Shown here: positions 42,805-50,818 of the stretch, piece after piece | How the letters are laid out: each line of letters opens with the position of its first letter | Position numbering within the stretch: position 1 is the first letter of the stretch | Source of the DNA: Acuticoccus sp. MNP-M23 | Lineage (GTDB): Bacteria > Pseudomonadota > Alphaproteobacteria > Rhizobiales > Amorphaceae | Direction: 5' to 3' | DNA: 64,000 nt | NCBI RefSeq assembly: GCF_031195445.1 | Contig: NZ_CP133480.1 | Span: forward strand, 1,412,001-1,476,000 | Program-made: the position numbers and the translations under genes | Notes under the pieces: model-generated | What the model was told of the DNA's origin: nothing | What the model saw: only the letters and a program-made list of their open reading frames with translations | Database searches by the model: none

Positions 42805-43775
42805 TGGATCTCGTCCTCGCCGCCCCCTCCAAGGGCCGCCTGCAGGAAATTGCGCTCGACTTCCTCACCCGCGCGGGCATGAAGGTGGAGCGCGCCCGCG
42901 GCGGACGGGACTATCGCGGCCGCATCGCGGGCCTTCCGGGCGTGCAGGTGGCGTTCCTCTCCGCCTCCGAGATCGCGCGCGAACTCTCCGCCGGCAACGC
43001 CCACCTCGGCCTCACCGGCCTCGACCTCCTCCACGAGGCGGTGGACGACACCCATGAGCGCAACAACCGCTTTCACGTCGTCACCCCGCTCGGCTTTTCC
43101 CGCGCCGACGTTGTGGTCGCCGTGCCGGAGCGTTGGATCGACGTTGAAACCATGGCAGACTTGGCGGACGTTGCGGAGTTCCACCGCGCGCGCCATGGGC
43201 GAACCCTCCGGGTTGCCACCAAGTTCGTGAACCTCACGCGCCGCTTCTTTGCCGCAGCCGGCGTGGTGGACTACCGGATTGTGGAGAGCCTCGGCGCCAC
43301 CGAAGGCGCGCCGGCATCCGGCGCTGCCGATCTGATTGTCGACATCACCACAACCGGCGCAACGCTGGCCGCAAACCAGCTCAAGATCCTGTCCGACGGG
43401 CTGATCCTGTCTTCCGAAGCGCAGTTCGTCGCCTCCCTGGCGGCGCCCTGGTGTGACGACACACGCGCCATGGCCGCCACCATCGTCGACCGGATTGCCG
43501 CCGAAATGCGCGCGCAGGCCGTGCTGGAACTGCGCGCCGTGATGCCGAACCCCGCCGCGGCGGCGCGCGATGCTTCAAGCCGGTTCGACGCCATTGCGCC
43601 CTTCGGGAGCGAGCCCGTGCCGCTCACCTTGCACGTGGCCCGGCGCCGCGCGTCGGACTGTGCCAGCTGGCTGCGCGCCGAGGGCGCCGCCACTGTGGTC
43701 ACCACCCAGGTCGCCGACATCTACGAAGAAAACGTGTTCTCGCGCGATCTTCTGGCGCGGCTCGCCACCGTCTGA
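42804..43775 (+). CDS. hisG: ATP phosphoribosyltransferase catalytic subunit HisG
   Basis: Catalyses ATP + PRPP to phosphoribosyl-ATP, the first step of histidine biosynthesis. The 323-residue product has LVLAAPSKGRLQEIALDF, the GLTGLDLLHEA substrate loop, RVATKFVNLTRRFF and the PRPP loop ADLIVDITTTGATLAANQL. It is about 100 residues longer than typical short HisG proteins that pair with HisZ, and its C-terminal extension ends ADIYEENVFSRDLLARL. This extended form occurs in some alphaproteobacteria. Last gene of hisSZG. Confidence 0.94.
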   Translation: MDLVLAAPSKGRLQEIALDFLTRAGMKVERARGGRDYRGRIAGLPGVQVAFLSASEIARELSAGNAHLGLTGLDLLHEAVDDTHERNNRFHVVTPLGFSRADVVVAVPERWIDVETMADLADVAEFHRARHGRTLRVATKFVNLTRRFFAAAGVVDYRIVESLGATEGAPASGAADLIVDITTTGATLAANQLKILSDGLILSSEAQFVASLAAPWCDDTRAMAATIVDRIAAEMRAQAVLELRAVMPNPAAAARDASSRFDAIAPFGSEPVPLTLHVARRRASDCASWLRAEGAATVVTTQVADIYEENVFSRDLLARLATV

Positions 43776-43787
43776 GCAGCGCTGCCG

Positions 43788-44429
43788 TCAGCCGGGCCGC
43801 ACGAATTCGGCCCGCGCCGCCTCCACGGAGGCGCGGCAGATGCAGCCCTCGATATGGTCGTTGACGAGGCCAGCGGCCTGAAACAGCGCCGTCATGGTCG
43901 TCGGCCCCACAAAGCGCCAGCCGCGCTTCTTCAGGTCCTTTGACAGTGCGGCAGCTTCCGGCCGGATCGAGCGGGCGGACAGCGCCTCCCAGCTGGCGGG
44001 CGCCTCCATGGGTTCGGGCTCGTGGCGCCAGAGATACCCCGCCAGCGACCCTTCCGCCTCGATCAGCCTTGCCGCAGCGCGCGCGTTGTTGATGGCCGCC
44101 TCGATCTTGCCCCGGTGCCGCACGATGCCGGCATCTGCCAGAAGCCGCGCCACGTCCGCCTCGCCGAACGCCGACACCGTCTCGATGTCGAACCCCGCAA
44201 AGGCACGGCGGAAATTCTCCCGCTTGCGCAGGATCGTCAGCCACGACAGGCCGGACTGGAAGCCTTCAAGGCAGATCTTCTCGAAGAGGCGCGTGTCGCT
44301 GCCCACCGGCCGCGCCCATTCAACGTCATGGTAGGCGACATAGTCCGCCTGCCCACCGTGCCAGGCGCAACGCGGCTTGCCGTCCGGCGCGGTGGTCAGG
44401 CCGGTGCGGGCGGCGCGATCGTCAGCCAT
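43788..44429 (-). CDS. tag: 3-methyladenine DNA glycosylase I
   Basis: Removes 3-methyladenine from alkylated DNA. The 213-residue product has the Tag zinc-binding pattern, with RCAWHGG near the N-terminus and the C-terminal INDHIEGCICR; the catalytic/recognition segment is YHDVEWARPVGSD. Helical core pieces LFEKICLEGFQSGLSWLTILRKRE and FVGPTTMTALFQAAGLVNDH match the family. It converges on hisG with 12 bp between. Confidence 0.94.
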   Translation of the reverse strand: MADDRAARTGLTTAPDGKPRCAWHGGQADYVAYHDVEWARPVGSDTRLFEKICLEGFQSGLSWLTILRKRENFRRAFAGFDIETVSAFGEADVARLLADAGIVRHRGKIEAAINNARAAARLIEAEGSLAGYLWRHEPEPMEAPASWEALSARSIRPEAAALSKDLKKRGWRFVGPTTMTALFQAAGLVNDHIEGCICRASVEAARAEFVRPG

Positions 44430-44585
44430 GGGGCGCTCCTGGTCGGCGGCGGCCGGGCCACCGCAACAGCGTTAACGGGGTCTGCCGCGATGTGGTTAAC
44501 CAAATGTTACGAACTGGCATTCCATAAATGCCCACGACCGTTACCATGAGGCTCAACAACGCAGCGCAACAGGCGGAAACGGCCG

Positions 44586-45290
44586 ATGCTCAAGAGTTTC
44601 ATCGCAGCACTCATCCTTTGCATCGCAAGTGCAGGCTCAGCGACGCCCGGCGAGATGCGGACCTCCACGGCACGCGAGATCAGCCGCGGGTTCTTCGATA
44701 CGGTGTTCGGGCTGGAGTATGGCGGCCACGTTGATGCCCAGCGGGTGAAGCGGTTCGTGACGCCGGTGCGCTTCCATGTGGCCGACCTTTCGGGTCAGGC
44801 GCGGATGCCCGCAGCAAAGGCCTTTCTGGACAGCCTCCCCCGCCGGATCGGCAATTTCCGCAGCACCCGTGTGGCTCGGGTCCGCGATGCCAATTTCCGT
44901 GTCCTCATCGTGCGGGCAGAAGATTTCGCCACCGTCGTCTCGCGCGAACTGCGCGCCGATGCTGTGGCCATGAATGCGCGCTGCCTCGTCGGCGTCACCA
45001 CCGACCGCGGGCGCATCAAGAGCTCTGTCGCCGTCATCATCGGCGATGACGACTACTTGTTTTCCCGCTGTCTGGTGGAAGAAGTGCTGCAGGGCCTCGG
45101 CCCCATGAACGACAACCCCGGCCTGTCGCAAAGCGTGTTCAACGACACCTCGCACCACACCACGTTCACGGCGTTCGACGAGGCAATCCTCAACGTTCTC
45201 TATCACCCGTCGATCCATCCGGGCATGACCGGGACCGAGGCGCACCGCGCCCTGCCCCGCGCGCTCGCCGATCTCGGCTATCTGCGCTGA
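44586..45290 (+). CDS. DUF2927 secreted protein
   Basis: A 234-residue exported protein of the DUF2927 family, whose function is unknown. Residues 1-19 form a signal peptide (LKSFIAALILCIASAGSA). The body has FFDTVFGLEYGGHVDAQRVKRF, CLVGVTTDRGRIKSSVAVI, SRCLVEEVLQGLGPMNDNPGL and FTAFDEAILNVLYHPSIHPGM, the recognisable family signature. Two conserved cysteines may form a disulfide. It precedes the FNR-type regulator by 151 bp on the same strand. Confidence 0.85.
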   Translation: MLKSFIAALILCIASAGSATPGEMRTSTAREISRGFFDTVFGLEYGGHVDAQRVKRFVTPVRFHVADLSGQARMPAAKAFLDSLPRRIGNFRSTRVARVRDANFRVLIVRAEDFATVVSRELRADAVAMNARCLVGVTTDRGRIKSSVAVIIGDDDYLFSRCLVEEVLQGLGPMNDNPGLSQSVFNDTSHHTTFTAFDEAILNVLYHPSIHPGMTGTEAHRALPRALADLGYLR

Positions 45291-45441
45291 CCGGCAGATT
45301 TGCCGTGCCGGCCCGGAGCTGGCAGCGACGCGCGACACTGGGTCCCGGCTGCTGCATAGGCGTACGCTGGAAGCCTGTGCTAGCCAGATGACTTGCCGCA
45401 TCGACCGGCCGCCCCGGTCGAGCGCCGAGGGAGTTTGATTG

Positions 45442-46185
45442 ATGGCGTCGATGGAATACCCGGCGATGCCGCCCGTTTGCAGCCGTTGCGCCGTCCGCAG
45501 CCGGAGCCTGTGCGCCAAACTGGACCCGGTCGAGCTTGGCGCCTTGAACCGGATCTCCCGGCCGCGGAGCTTTTCCGCGGGGCAGATCATCGTCACCGAA
45601 GGCGACACCGATGTGTTCGGCAACGTCACCAGCGGCATCCTGTGCGAGAAAAAGACCCTGCCCGACGGCCGGGAGCAGATCGTCTCGCTTCTCTTTCCCG
45701 CCGACTTTCACGGCAACATCAGCGCCACTGCTGCCGATACGACAGTGCAGGCCATCACCTCCGCCACAGTCTGCACCTTCGACCGCGCCACCTTCGGCGC
45801 TCTGGCAGACGACTTTCCCGCATTGCAGCACGCGGTGTCCGACTATGCCTTCAGGGCCCTGCGGGAAGCGCGGGACTGGATGCTCCTTCTCGGCCAGAAA
45901 AGCGCGTCCGAGCGCGTTGCCACCTTTATGTTGCGCCTCGCCACACGGCAGGCAGATGTGGGTTGCGGGCATCACACCGCACCACCGCTCACCGATGGCG
46001 CCCGCGTCGAAATTCCGATCACCCGCGCGCAGATCGCCGCCTACCTCGGCCTCACCATCGAAACGGTAAGCCGCAGGCTCACCGCCCTGCGCGAAGCAGG
46101 CATCATCAGCTTCGACGAGACCCGCCTCTTCTCGATCGATCGCCTGTCTGATCTCGTCGCCGCAGCCGGCGGCAGCGAAACCTGA
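45442..46185 (+). CDS. FNR-type oxygen-sensing transcriptional regulator (FnrL/FixK group)
   Basis: A 247-residue Crp/Fnr-family regulator, probably an oxygen sensor. All four cysteines needed for the [4Fe-4S] cluster of FNR are present: Cys13, Cys16 and Cys24 (CSRCAVRSRSLC) and Cys111 in TSATVCTF, equivalent to E. coli Cys122. The helix-turn-helix (TRAQIAAYLGLTIETVSRRL) has the FNR recognition residues Glu207, Ser210 and Arg211, which read TTGAT-N4-ATCAA. The perfect or near-perfect boxes before ccoN and ccoG fit it. The ATG at 45442 follows GAGGGAG. Confidence 0.92.
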   Translation: MASMEYPAMPPVCSRCAVRSRSLCAKLDPVELGALNRISRPRSFSAGQIIVTEGDTDVFGNVTSGILCEKKTLPDGREQIVSLLFPADFHGNISATAADTTVQAITSATVCTFDRATFGALADDFPALQHAVSDYAFRALREARDWMLLLGQKSASERVATFMLRLATRQADVGCGHHTAPPLTDGARVEIPITRAQIAAYLGLTIETVSRRLTALREAGIISFDETRLFSIDRLSDLVAAAGGSET

Positions 46186-46226
46186 TCGCCACAAACGTCT
46201 CCTAAGGCTGCCCGCACGGCCCGTCG

Positions 46227-46240
46227 TTGACTTTGGTCAA
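46227..46240. promoter_or_regulatory. FNR/FixK box upstream of ccoN
   Basis: TTGACTTTGGTCAA is a perfect palindrome of five-base arms (TTGAC-N4-GTCAA), matching the FNR/FixK consensus TTGA(Y)-N4-(R)TCAA. It lies 126 bp before the ccoN start, and the regulator gene ends 41 bp upstream. Confidence 0.8.
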
Positions 46241-46365
46241 GGCATCGGCCGCACGCGCCTTCTACCCAAGAGCCTGTCTCGAACTCGAAGCGCCCGCCGC
46301 AGGCGGCGCGTGCCCTCTGGCATGCGCGCACCTCCCGGCTGGGCTCGTAGCGAAAAGGTCTCTTC

Positions 46366-47985
46366 ATGGGCAACGTCGCGCTGATCCCGATTTTCGGCGC
46401 CATCACCCTTCTGGCGGTGGTGGCCGCCGCATTCGCCCGCGACAGCGCCTTTGCCACGCATATGTGGCTTTTGGCAGTGCTCGCGATCGCCGTTGTGGTG
46501 GTGAATGCGCGCAGTCTCAACTGGAACGCAGCCGGCAAGCTGGTTGCCCCCAAACCCGACGAAAGCGGCTACGTCGACGGGCCGATCCGCGCCGGCGTGA
46601 TCGCCACCGTCTTCTGGGGCGTGGCCGGGTTTGCGGCCGGCACGCTGATCGCCTTTCAGCTCGCCTTCCCCGATCTCAACCTCGAACCCTGGCTCAATTT
46701 CGGCCGGCTGCGCCCGCTGCACACCTCGGCAGTGATCTTCGCGTTCGGCGGATCGATCCTCATCGCCAGCACGATGCACGTGGTCCAGCGCACCTGCCGG
46801 GCCCGTCTGTTCGGCGGCGAGACGATGGGCTGGTTCATCTTCTGGGGCTACCAGATCTTCATCGTTCTGGCGGCCACCGGGTACCTGATGGGCGTCACCC
46901 AGTCCAAGGAATATGCCGAGCCGGAATGGTACGTGGACCTGTGGCTCACCATCGTCTGGGTCGCGTTCCTCATCTCGTTTCTCGGCACGCTGGTGCGCCG
47001 GCAGGAGCCGCACATCTACGTCGCCAACTGGTTCTACCTCGCTTTCATCGTCACCATCGCGATGCTGCACGTGGTCAACAACCTCGCCGTGCCGGTCTCG
47101 TGGTTCGGCTCCAAGTCCTACATCATCTATTCGGGTGTGCAGGATGCGTTGACCCAGTGGTGGTACGGCCATAACGCCGTCGGCTTCTTCCTCACCGCCG
47201 GCTTCCTTGCGATGATGTACTACTACGTCCCCAAGCGGGCGGAGCGGCCGGTGTATTCGTACCGGCTTTCCATCGTCCACTTCTGGTCGCTGATTTTCCT
47301 CTACATCTGGGCAGGTCCCCACCACCTCCACTACACCGCCCTGCCCGACTGGGCGCAGACGCTCGGCATGACCTTCTCGATCATGCTGTGGATGCCGTCC
47401 TGGGGCGGGATGATCAACGGCCTGATGACGCTGTCCGGCGCGTGGGACAAGCTGCGCACCGATCCGGTCCTGCGGATGATGGTGATGGCCATCGCGTTCT
47501 ATGGCATGTCGACCTTCGAGGGGCCGATGCTGTCCATCAAGTCCGTCAACTCGCTGTCGCACTATACTGACTGGACCATCGGCCACGTCCACTCCGGCGC
47601 ACTCGGCTGGAACGGGATGATCACCTTCGGCGTGGTCTACTATCTGGTGCCGGTCCTCTGGCACAAACCGCAACTCTACTCGCTGCGGCTGGTCAACTGG
47701 CACTTCTGGCTGGCGACGCTGGGCATCGTTCTCTACGCCGCGTCCATGTGGATCTCCGGCGTCACGCAGGGCCTCATGTGGCGTGAGTACAATGCCGACG
47801 GCTACCTCGTGTATTCGTTCGCCGAAACCGTGGCGGCGCTGTTCCCCTACTACGTGATCCGCGGCCTTGGCGGCGTTCTCTACCTCACCGGCGGCATCCT
47901 GTTCGCCTTCAACGTCTGGCAGACGATCCGCATGCGCTCCGAGCGCACGCCGGCCGCTGCCGCCGCCCTCCAGCCTGCGGAGTAG
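46366..47985 (+). CDS. ccoN: cbb3-type cytochrome c oxidase subunit I
   Basis: Catalytic heme-copper subunit of the high-affinity oxidase used in microaerobic respiration. The 539-residue, 12-14-helix membrane protein carries the expected His ligands in [50 protein letters not shown] (Cu-B histidines) and [17 protein letters not shown]. The start is an ATG at 46366. The FNR box 126 bp upstream predicts induction at low oxygen. ccoO follows four bases after its stop. Confidence 0.97.
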   Translation: MGNVALIPIFGAITLLAVVAAAFARDSAFATHMWLLAVLAIAVVVVNARSLNWNAAGKLVAPKPDESGYVDGPIRAGVIATVFWGVAGFAAGTLIAFQLAFPDLNLEPWLNFGRLRPLHTSAVIFAFGGSILIASTMHVVQRTCRARLFGGETMGWFIFWGYQIFIVLAATGYLMGVTQSKEYAEPEWYVDLWLTIVWVAFLISFLGTLVRRQEPHIYVANWFYLAFIVTIAMLHVVNNLAVPVSWFGSKSYIIYSGVQDALTQWWYGHNAVGFFLTAGFLAMMYYYVPKRAERPVYSYRLSIVHFWSLIFLYIWAGPHHLHYTALPDWAQTLGMTFSIMLWMPSWGGMINGLMTLSGAWDKLRTDPVLRMMVMAIAFYGMSTFEGPMLSIKSVNSLSHYTDWTIGHVHSGALGWNGMITFGVVYYLVPVLWHKPQLYSLRLVNWHFWLATLGIVLYAASMWISGVTQGLMWREYNADGYLVYSFAETVAALFPYYVIRGLGGVLYLTGGILFAFNVWQTIRMRSERTPAAAAALQPAE

Positions 47986-47989
47986 CCCC

Positions 47990-48769
47990 ATGTCAGCAAC
48001 GGAAACAGGCGCCCCCACTCCGCCGGAAGTGCCGCAGAAGAAGAAATTCTTCGACCACGGCCGGCTCGAACGGAACATCACGCTCCTCCTGATCATGACC
48101 TTCATCGTTGTCGCCATCGGCGGCATCGTGGAGATCGCGCCGCTCTACTACGTCAACAACACCATCGAGAAGGTGGACGGGATGCGGCCCTACACGCCGC
48201 TGGAGCTGGCGGGCCGCAACGTCTATGTGCGCGAGGGCTGCTACCTCTGCCACAGCCAGATGATCCGCCCGTTCCGCGACGAGGTGGAGCGTTACGGCCA
48301 CTACTCGCTGGCCGCGGAGTCGATGTACGACCACCCGTTCCAGTGGGGCTCGAAACGCACCGGGCCGGACCTTGCCCGCGTCGGCGGGCGCTACTCCGAC
48401 GCATGGCACTGGCAGCACCTGACCGACCCGCGCTCCGTGGTGCCGGAAAGCATCATGCCGAAATACGGCTTCCTCAGGGACCGCAAGGTCGACCCCAGTG
48501 TCATCCAGGCCGATCTGGCGACCAACCGGATGGTGCGCGTGCCCTACACCGAGGCGATGATCGAGAATGCCGCCGCCGACATGCTGGCCCAGGCCGGTGA
48601 CGGCGACCCCGCAGGCCTGATCGAGCGCTACGGCGACCGGGTGAATGCGCGCGACTTCGACAACAACCCCGGCGAGACCACCGAGATGGATGCGCTCATC
48701 GCGTACCTCCAGATGCTGGGCACGCTGGTGGATTTCTCGACCTTCGAGCCAGTGGAGAGCGGGCGATGA
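47990..48769 (+). CDS. ccoO: cbb3-type oxidase subunit II (mono-heme cytochrome c)
   Basis: Membrane-anchored c-type cytochrome that passes electrons to CcoN. The 259-residue product has one N-terminal helix ([23 protein letters not shown]) and one heme-binding motif in [14 protein letters not shown] (CxxCH). [16 protein letters not shown] and the axial-ligand Met region SIMPKYGFL follow. The ATG at 47990 is chosen over the frame's upstream extension inside ccoN. Its stop overlaps ccoQ. Confidence 0.96.
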   Translation: MSATETGAPTPPEVPQKKKFFDHGRLERNITLLLIMTFIVVAIGGIVEIAPLYYVNNTIEKVDGMRPYTPLELAGRNVYVREGCYLCHSQMIRPFRDEVERYGHYSLAAESMYDHPFQWGSKRTGPDLARVGGRYSDAWHWQHLTDPRSVVPESIMPKYGFLRDRKVDPSVIQADLATNRMVRVPYTEAMIENAAADMLAQAGDGDPAGLIERYGDRVNARDFDNNPGETTEMDALIAYLQMLGTLVDFSTFEPVESGR

Positions 48770-49005
48770 ACTACCACGATTTCCGCGCCTTCGCGGACAC
48801 CTGGGGCCTCGTTCTTCTGGCCCTTCTGTTCGTGATTCTCATCGTCTGGCTGTTCCGCCGCGGTGCCACCAAGGAGTACGAGCGTGCAGCTCGCATTCCG
48901 CTCGATGCGCCGGAAAGCCCGGCCGGCCCCGATCAATCCATCAACGACATCAAGGCGGCACGGCCCGCAGACGACCGTCCCGATGAGAAGGGAACAAAGA
49001 CGTGA
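48766..49005 (+). CDS. ccoQ: cbb3-type oxidase small subunit CcoQ/FixQ
   Basis: A 79-residue small membrane subunit that stabilises the cbb3 complex. A short N-terminal tail ([12 protein letters not shown]) precedes one helix ([20 protein letters not shown]), then a hydrophilic tail. It is somewhat longer than the typical ~50-60 residues because of the acidic C-terminal extension. It overlaps both ccoO and ccoP by four bases. Confidence 0.92.
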   Translation: MNYHDFRAFADTWGLVLLALLFVILIVWLFRRGATKEYERAARIPLDAPESPAGPDQSINDIKAARPADDRPDEKGTKT

Positions 49006-49880
49006 GCACGAAGCGGCCCATCGACGAGCCCACGGGCACCGAAACCACCGGCCACGAATGGGACGGTATTCGCGAGCTGGATAACCCGCTGCCGCGCTGG
49101 TGGCTCTACATCTTCTACGCCTGCATCATCTTCGCGGTTGGTTACACCATCGCCTACCCGTCGATCCCGCTGATCGAGCGGGCCTGGCCCGGCGCGCTCA
49201 AATGGTCGAGCCGGCAAGAGCTGGTTGCCGACATGACGGCGATCGAGCAAAGCCGCGCCGAGATGGACGCGGAGATCGCCAACCGTTCGTTCGAGGAGAT
49301 CGCCGCCGACGCCGGGCTGATGGACTACGCCCAGCGCTCTGGCGCCTCGGCGTTCAAGATCGTCTGCGTCCAGTGTCACGGTTCGGGCGCGCAGGGCAGC
49401 CAGCAGCTCGGCTACCCCAACCTCAACGATGATTCCTGGCTCTGGGGCGGCACGATGGACGCCATCTACAAGACCATCAGCCACGGCGTGCGTAACGGAG
49501 AGGACCCCGAGGCACGCAACTCGGCCATGCCGGCCTACGGCGCGCTCGGCATCCTCGACCAGCAGCAGATCTCCGACGTTGCCGACTATGTGCGTTCCCT
49601 CTCCGGCCTGGAGCACGACGAGGCGGCAGCGGAACGCGGCGCGCAGACCTTCGCCACCCAGTGCGTGGCCTGCCACGGTGCCGATGGCGGCGGCAACCAC
49701 CTCCTCGGTGCCCCGCGTCTCTCCGATGCGATCTGGCTCTACGGCTCCGACCACGCCGACATCATGGCGCAGGTGACGAGCCCGCGCATGGGCGTGATGC
49801 CCCCCTGGGCGCAACGCTTCGACGAGGCGACGCGCAAGAAGCTGGCAATCTACGTGCACGCGCTGGGCGGCGGCGAGTAG
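49002..49880 (+). CDS. ccoP: cbb3-type oxidase subunit III (di-heme cytochrome c)
   Basis: Electron-entry subunit of the cbb3 oxidase. The 292-residue product has an N-terminal membrane helix (WWLYIFYACIIFAVGYTIAYP) and two CxxCH heme sites, CVQCHGSGAQG near residue 124 and CVACHGADGGG near residue 222. Axial Met candidates lie in NSAMPAYG and RMGVMPPW. The GTG start overlaps ccoQ. A strong terminator follows, closing the ccoNOQP operon. Confidence 0.96.
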   Translation: MSTKRPIDEPTGTETTGHEWDGIRELDNPLPRWWLYIFYACIIFAVGYTIAYPSIPLIERAWPGALKWSSRQELVADMTAIEQSRAEMDAEIANRSFEEIAADAGLMDYAQRSGASAFKIVCVQCHGSGAQGSQQLGYPNLNDDSWLWGGTMDAIYKTISHGVRNGEDPEARNSAMPAYGALGILDQQQISDVADYVRSLSGLEHDEAAAERGAQTFATQCVACHGADGGGNHLLGAPRLSDAIWLYGSDHADIMAQVTSPRMGVMPPWAQRFDEATRKKLAIYVHALGGGE

Positions 49881-49913
49881 GCGCCACCAGGTTCGCGAAT
49901 GGGAAAAGGGCGG

Positions 49914-49947
49914 TGTCGCAAGGCACCGTCCTTTTTTAATGGCGAGG
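49914..49947 (+). terminator. Rho-independent terminator after ccoP
   Basis: AAAAGGGCGGTG pairs with CACCGTCCTTTT around an eight-base loop, followed by a T-run. The stem includes one G-T pair. It lies 33 bp after the ccoP stop, where the operon should end. Confidence 0.9.
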
Positions 49948-49972
49948 GGGCCGGTTCATAGTCGGCCGAAGC

Positions 49973-50689
49973 TCAGGCGCGATAGAGGGCACGCGCCGCC
50001 GTCACCATTGCGGCATTGCCGGGGGCGGGGGTGCCGTCCGGCATCAGGAGCGCGTCCTCAAGACCGATCCGGGTGTCGAGGCCGTCCCGTCCCGCTTCTG
50101 CGATCATGGCCCACGCGCTGCCGTCGAGGCCGTGGAGGAGCCGGGGCCGTGTCACCCCCGCGCCATCCAGCACCCCGGTGATGGCATGATATTCGGCGCG
50201 CGCCGCATCCGGGTCCGGTGAAATCACCTCGATGAGAATGCGCAGGCACTCATCGCGGTGCGGCAGCGCAACGAAGCGCTCGGCATCGCCAAGCGTCCAG
50301 ATGCCGGCCTCGATGCCGATTCCCTTCTGGCGCATCAGAGCCATGTTTTCCGGCGCATCGGGCTCGTTGAGGTTGACGGACGCGTAGTCGGGCAGGGTCT
50401 CCCATGCCGCGATATGGCGGAGCCGGGCCGCGCCGCCGGGCGCAATGCCGACACTGGTGCCAACCCCGACGGGGACCCCCGGGACAGCCGCCCGCACCGC
50501 CGCAAGGCACGCCGCCACAAGCTCGGGCGCAAGCGTTTCGGCACCGTCCCCACCGCGCGGGTGGAGGTGCAGCGCGCTCGCCCCCGCCGCGCAGGCGGCG
50601 ACCGCCTCGGCGGAAAGCTCGGCGACGGTGACGGGAACGGCGGGGTTCTGCCGCTTGGTGCGGTCGCCATTGAGGCAGGCCTGAATCAT
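49973..50689 (-). CDS. BKACE (DUF849) beta-keto acid cleavage enzyme
   Basis: A 238-residue TIM-barrel protein of the 3-keto-5-aminohexanoate cleavage family, which condenses beta-keto acids with acetyl-CoA. The zinc site is ALHLHPRGGDGAETL (His-x-His) and the N-terminus IQACLNGDRTKRQNP is typical, as are GTSVGIAPGG and the Glu in GIEAGIWTLGDAER. It is shorter than the usual 270-310 residues, perhaps lacking C-terminal helices. It sits alone on the opposite strand between ccoNOQP and ccoGHIS, an unusual interruption of the locus. Confidence 0.85.
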   Translation of the reverse strand: MIQACLNGDRTKRQNPAVPVTVAELSAEAVAACAAGASALHLHPRGGDGAETLAPELVAACLAAVRAAVPGVPVGVGTSVGIAPGGAARLRHIAAWETLPDYASVNLNEPDAPENMALMRQKGIGIEAGIWTLGDAERFVALPHRDECLRILIEVISPDPDAARAEYHAITGVLDGAGVTRPRLLHGLDGSAWAMIAEAGRDGLDTRIGLEDALLMPDGTPAPGNAAMVTAARALYRA

Positions 50690-50742
50690 GGTCGAATCAT
50701 TCTCCGGTCAGCACGCCTGCCGCGACGAGCCGGCGCAGGTGT

Positions 50743-50760
50743 CGTTGATCTCGATCAACG
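50743..50760. promoter_or_regulatory. Perfect FNR box upstream of ccoG
   Basis: CGTTGATCTCGATCAACG is an 18-bp palindrome with only TC unpaired, containing TTGAT-N4-ATCAA exactly (50745-50758). It is centred about 67 bp before the ccoG ATG; a -10-like CATAGG at 50779-50784 is at a typical class II distance. Confidence 0.88.
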
Positions 50761-50818
50761 CTCCGCCCCGAGGCGGGGCATAGGGTCCGTCCTTCTCGAA
50801 CGATCGAAGGCAAGGGCC

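Noticed and set aside
50258-50818. Extension of CcoG by 187 residues
   Set aside because: It overlaps the BKACE gene antisense and crosses the FNR-box promoter, which must lie upstream of the start.
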